Assembly: GCF_000612505.1 (NCBI RefSeq)
Contig: NZ_CP004078.1
Coordinates: 3,325,252 to 3,389,251, forward strand
DNA length: 64,000 nt
Source: Paenibacillus sabinae T27
Lineage (GTDB): Bacteria > Bacillota > Bacilli > Paenibacillales > Paenibacillaceae
Direction of reading: 5' to 3'
In this document: positions 61,892 through 64,000 of the stretch, in pieces
Layout of the letters: the number at the start of each line of letters is the position of its first letter
Position numbering within the stretch: position 1 is the first letter of the stretch
Position numbers and translations under genes: made by a program
Notes under the pieces: generated by a model
Told to the model about the DNA's origin: nothing
The model's database searches: none
What the model saw: the letters and a program-made list of their open reading frames with translations, nothing else

Positions 61892-63535
61892 TTACCCTCC
61901 TCTAGCGCCGTTCTTGTACTCTTTAGGCGACTGGCCGTATTTCTTCCGGAAGCAGAAGCTGAAATAGTTCGGGTCGGTAAAGCCGATTTTGTCCGCGATT
62001 TCAAAAGCCTTAAGCTCCGTCGTGCGCAGCAGCTCCTTGGCCGCCTCCAGCCGGATTTGCAGCAGATAGCTCACGAACGTCAATTTGGTTTCTTTTTTGA
62101 AAATACTGCTGAAATACCCTGTGCTGATATGCAAATGCTGGCATACCCTTCCAATTGAAATATCGGAATCATCATAATGGCTCTTGATAAAATGCTTCGC
62201 CTGCTCGACCAACTGTTTGTAGCTGGACTGCCGCTCCTGGGCGATATGGTTCATCAGCCGGGTGCAAATATCAATAATCCACTGCTTCGCATCCTCCATA
62301 TTGTTGAATTTGTTCATGTCCGGTAAAGACGCAATACCCGGCCCGAACAGCTCGTTCGTCTCGCTTCCGGACTCTTTGGCTACCCGCAATATGGAAGTGA
62401 GAATCTCCAGCAGAAAGATACGGTATTCGCTCGCGGTCACCTGACTGCCGTCAAGCGTTCCGAACAATTCATTGATGATTTCCGTAAGCTCCTGCACGGT
62501 ACCCAACTTAACCGTACGGATCAGCGACTGCTCGGTCAATTCGTCATAGACAGGCAGGCGGCTTGTGCGCGACTCGACGTCTTCAATCCAGATCACCCGG
62601 TTGTTGCCAAGGATGAGCCGGTAGTCCAGCGCCTGAAGCGCGTCCGCGAACGAGCGGAACAGCAGCTCCGGCGTCCGGCATACTGTTCCCGCGCCGATGG
62701 TGGCGGTCAGCTTCAGGAAGCGCTGCACGTTCTGACGGATTTCCTCCAGCACTTCTAGCGTCCTGCCAGTCATTTCGCTCTCATCCTTTCCCGCGAGGGA
62801 AGACAGCATCACGAGATCGTCGCGGTGGATGAACACTCTGCCGAAACCATGCTTCAAGCAAATTTCTTCGGCGATGTTAAGCACGGCGAACAGCTGCAGG
62901 TTGCGGTCGCCAGTATCGCGCAGGGAGACCCGATGATCGGCTTCCGCTGCACCCGGGCCGCGAATATAGTCCAGACTAATCACAGAGGACTGAAACCAGT
63001 CTCCGGAGAGCGGGATGCCGTATTCCCTGCTCTTCGCCGCAATCTCTTCCGGCCGAAGCCTGCGGGACACGAGCGAGGAGAGAAACTGCTCACGGAGAAT
63101 GGGCAGGCTTTTGCGGTAATGCTCGCTGAGCACATGGATGTTTTCCTTTTCGGCAATCTCCGATTCTATCACAGCCTTAACCTTCAGCAGCACCTCGATC
63201 AATTCCCGGGAAGAGAACGGTTTTAAAATATATTCGTCAATTTGCAGCTTGATGGCGCGCTGCGCGTATTCAAATTCATCATAGCCCGTCAAAATAATAA
63301 TTTTGGTGCCCGGATGGCGGCTGCGAATATATTCCGCCAGCTGCAGTCCGTTCATAAACGGCATTTGAATATCCGTGACGACGACGTCGGGCAGCAGCCG
63401 GTCGACAAGCTCCGCCGCTTCTTTGCCGTTCTCCGCCTGCTCCACGACTTCAAAGCCGTAGCGTTCCCAGTCGATCTGCCCGATAATCCCCTCCCGGACA
63501 TCCTCCTCATCTTCCGCCAAAATCAGTTTATACAA
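61892..63535 (-). CDS. YesN/AraC-type response regulator
   Basis: A 547-residue regulator: N-terminal receiver (LYKLILAEDEEDVREGIIGQIDWERYGFEVVEQAENG; phospho-acceptor Asp in VVVTDIQMPFMNG), a long middle domain, and a C-terminal AraC-type double HTH (ISIGRVCQHLHISTGYFSSIFKKETKLTFVSYLLQIRLEAAKELL...FEIADKIGFTDPNYFSFCFRKKYGQSPKEYK). TTG at 63535 is chosen because GGGGAGG lies nine bases upstream and the receiver begins there; 41 codons of open frame before it are not supported. First gene of the regulator/kinase/binding-protein operon, likely controlling mglBAC. Confidence 0.9.
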   Translation of the reverse strand: MYKLILAEDEEDVREGIIGQIDWERYGFEVVEQAENGKEAAELVDRLLPDVVVTDIQMPFMNGLQLAEYIRSRHPGTKIIILTGYDEFEYAQRAIKLQIDEYILKPFSSRELIEVLLKVKAVIESEIAEKENIHVLSEHYRKSLPILREQFLSSLVSRRLRPEEIAAKSREYGIPLSGDWFQSSVISLDYIRGPGAAEADHRVSLRDTGDRNLQLFAVLNIAEEICLKHGFGRVFIHRDDLVMLSSLAGKDESEMTGRTLEVLEEIRQNVQRFLKLTATIGAGTVCRTPELLFRSFADALQALDYRLILGNNRVIWIEDVESRTSRLPVYDELTEQSLIRTVKLGTVQELTEIINELFGTLDGSQVTASEYRIFLLEILTSILRVAKESGSETNELFGPGIASLPDMNKFNNMEDAKQWIIDICTRLMNHIAQERQSSYKQLVEQAKHFIKSHYDDSDISIGRVCQHLHISTGYFSSIFKKETKLTFVSYLLQIRLEAAKELLRTTELKAFEIADKIGFTDPNYFSFCFRKKYGQSPKEYKNGARGG

Positions 63536-63700
63536 AGCACTGATCCTCCCCACAATACGTAAAGTATGCGCTTTCATAATAATTGTAAGGCTGACGCGCC
63601 CATAATTCAAATCGCAAACCGTGAAGAAACAGGTCAAAATACCATGATGGTGTTTCAATCCGCCCTCAGATGTTTAATAAAAATATTGTGTCTGCCTGCA

Positions 63701-63732
63701 AAAAAAAGCCACCCCTGCACGATGCGGGATGG
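63701..63732 (-). terminator. Terminator of the last acetyltransferase gene
   Basis: CCATCCCGCA/TGCAGGGGTGG stem on the minus strand, then seven or eight T (plus 63700-63707). It lies 40 bp past the stop codon. Confidence 0.7.
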
Positions 63733-63772
63733 AGATAGATGCCAGGATAACGTTATGTTAACACTAAACGAT

Positions 63773-64000
63773 TTATAACAGCGATTTGCAAAAACGGTAA
63801 CCGTTCTGATCGAATCCGAGATGGCGGTAGAAAGCGTGCGCCGGGGCGCGTTCCACCCGGTTGCCGCTGCACAGGTAGATTTGCTTGCATTTCTTGCTGC
63901 GGGCCCATTCTTCCCCGGCTGCCATCAGCCGTCTTCCGAGGCCGGTTCCTCTGAGTGATTCCTCGACGATAATTGCGGTAATCTCGGCGACAGAGTCCTG
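63773..64000 (-). CDS. GNAT-family N-acetyltransferase, partial (5' end outside window)
   Basis: The last 75 codons of a minus-strand gene that enters from the right edge. The translation contains the acetyl-CoA loop VEESLRGTGLGRRLMAAGEEWARSKKCKQIYLCSGN and the C-terminal APAHAFYRHLGFDQNGYRFCK typical of GNAT enzymes. Substrate unknown. The start is beyond the window. Confidence 0.8.
   Translation of the reverse strand, partial: QDSVAEITAIIVEESLRGTGLGRRLMAAGEEWARSKKCKQIYLCSGNRVERAPAHAFYRHLGFDQNGYRFCKSLL

Overview
The window reads as chromosomal DNA of a Gram-positive, nitrogen-fixing Paenibacillus-like bacterium. The signs are strong AGGAGG-type ribosome binding sites with many TTG/GTG starts, sigma-A promoters, YesM/YesN-type two-component genes, a YhbD-bactofilin operon, topoisomerase IV genes, a Fur box of Bacillus type, and nitrogenase-related genes (NifH, two NifB and a NifX-domain protein). 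No rRNA or tRNA gene was seen. The species is an inference.

Layout. 1-5.9 kb: a partial TetR gene, an FMN alpha-hydroxy-acid dehydrogenase, an amino acid permease, and a self-regulated TetR/MFS exporter pair. 5.9-12.5 kb: an 1805-residue kinase/ATPase/GAF/PAS/GGDEF signalling protein behind a membrane protein. 12.8-16.3 kb: Lrp-LysE, YnfA and an ACT/DUF711 pair. 16.5-22.2 kb: two more MFS exporters (one with a divergent MarR gene and palindromic operators), a YbaK deacylase and a tnpB-only IS605-type element. 22.2-25.1 kb: two bactofilins, their YhbD-like companion and a DeoR regulator. 25.4-33.1 kb: the most unusual block, with nifB copy 1 behind a consensus promoter and a leader of about 320 nt, then four SsuC/TauC-like permeases, one binding protein and an intact nifH, but no ATPase. 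33.4-40.2 kb: ribosomal protein L25, acetyltransferases, a Fur-controlled flavodoxin operon, RNA-modifying enzymes and a MarR gene. 40.6-45.3 kb: parC and parE with a palindromic repeat between them. 45.4-51.5 kb: an ABC-2 exporter, SGNH hydrolase, CAP-domain protein and WG-repeat protein. 51.6-63.5 kb: an mglBAC sugar transporter and its probable sensor trio (binding protein, YesM kinase, YesN regulator), separated by a cassette of nifB copy 2, an iron-type alcohol dehydrogenase and a NifX-domain protein. The window ends in a partial acetyltransferase.

How the parts may fit. NifB makes the precursor of nitrogenase-type cofactors and NifH is the ATP-driven electron donor, yet no nifD, nifK, nifE or nifN lies here. 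The NifH gene sits inside a nitrate/sulfonate-type uptake locus whose first permease carries an external histidine-rich tail. The binding-protein/nifH operon and nifB copy 2 have 5' leaders with related blocks (GTTGA, then CTGGAG-R-CTAA) that run into a terminator, and further terminators lie ahead of the dehydrogenase gene and in the nifB-1 leader. The proposal here, an inference, is a dispersed nitrogenase-accessory regulon with its own uptake system and attenuation control. It may serve an alternative nitrogenase or a nitrogenase-like reductase encoded elsewhere.
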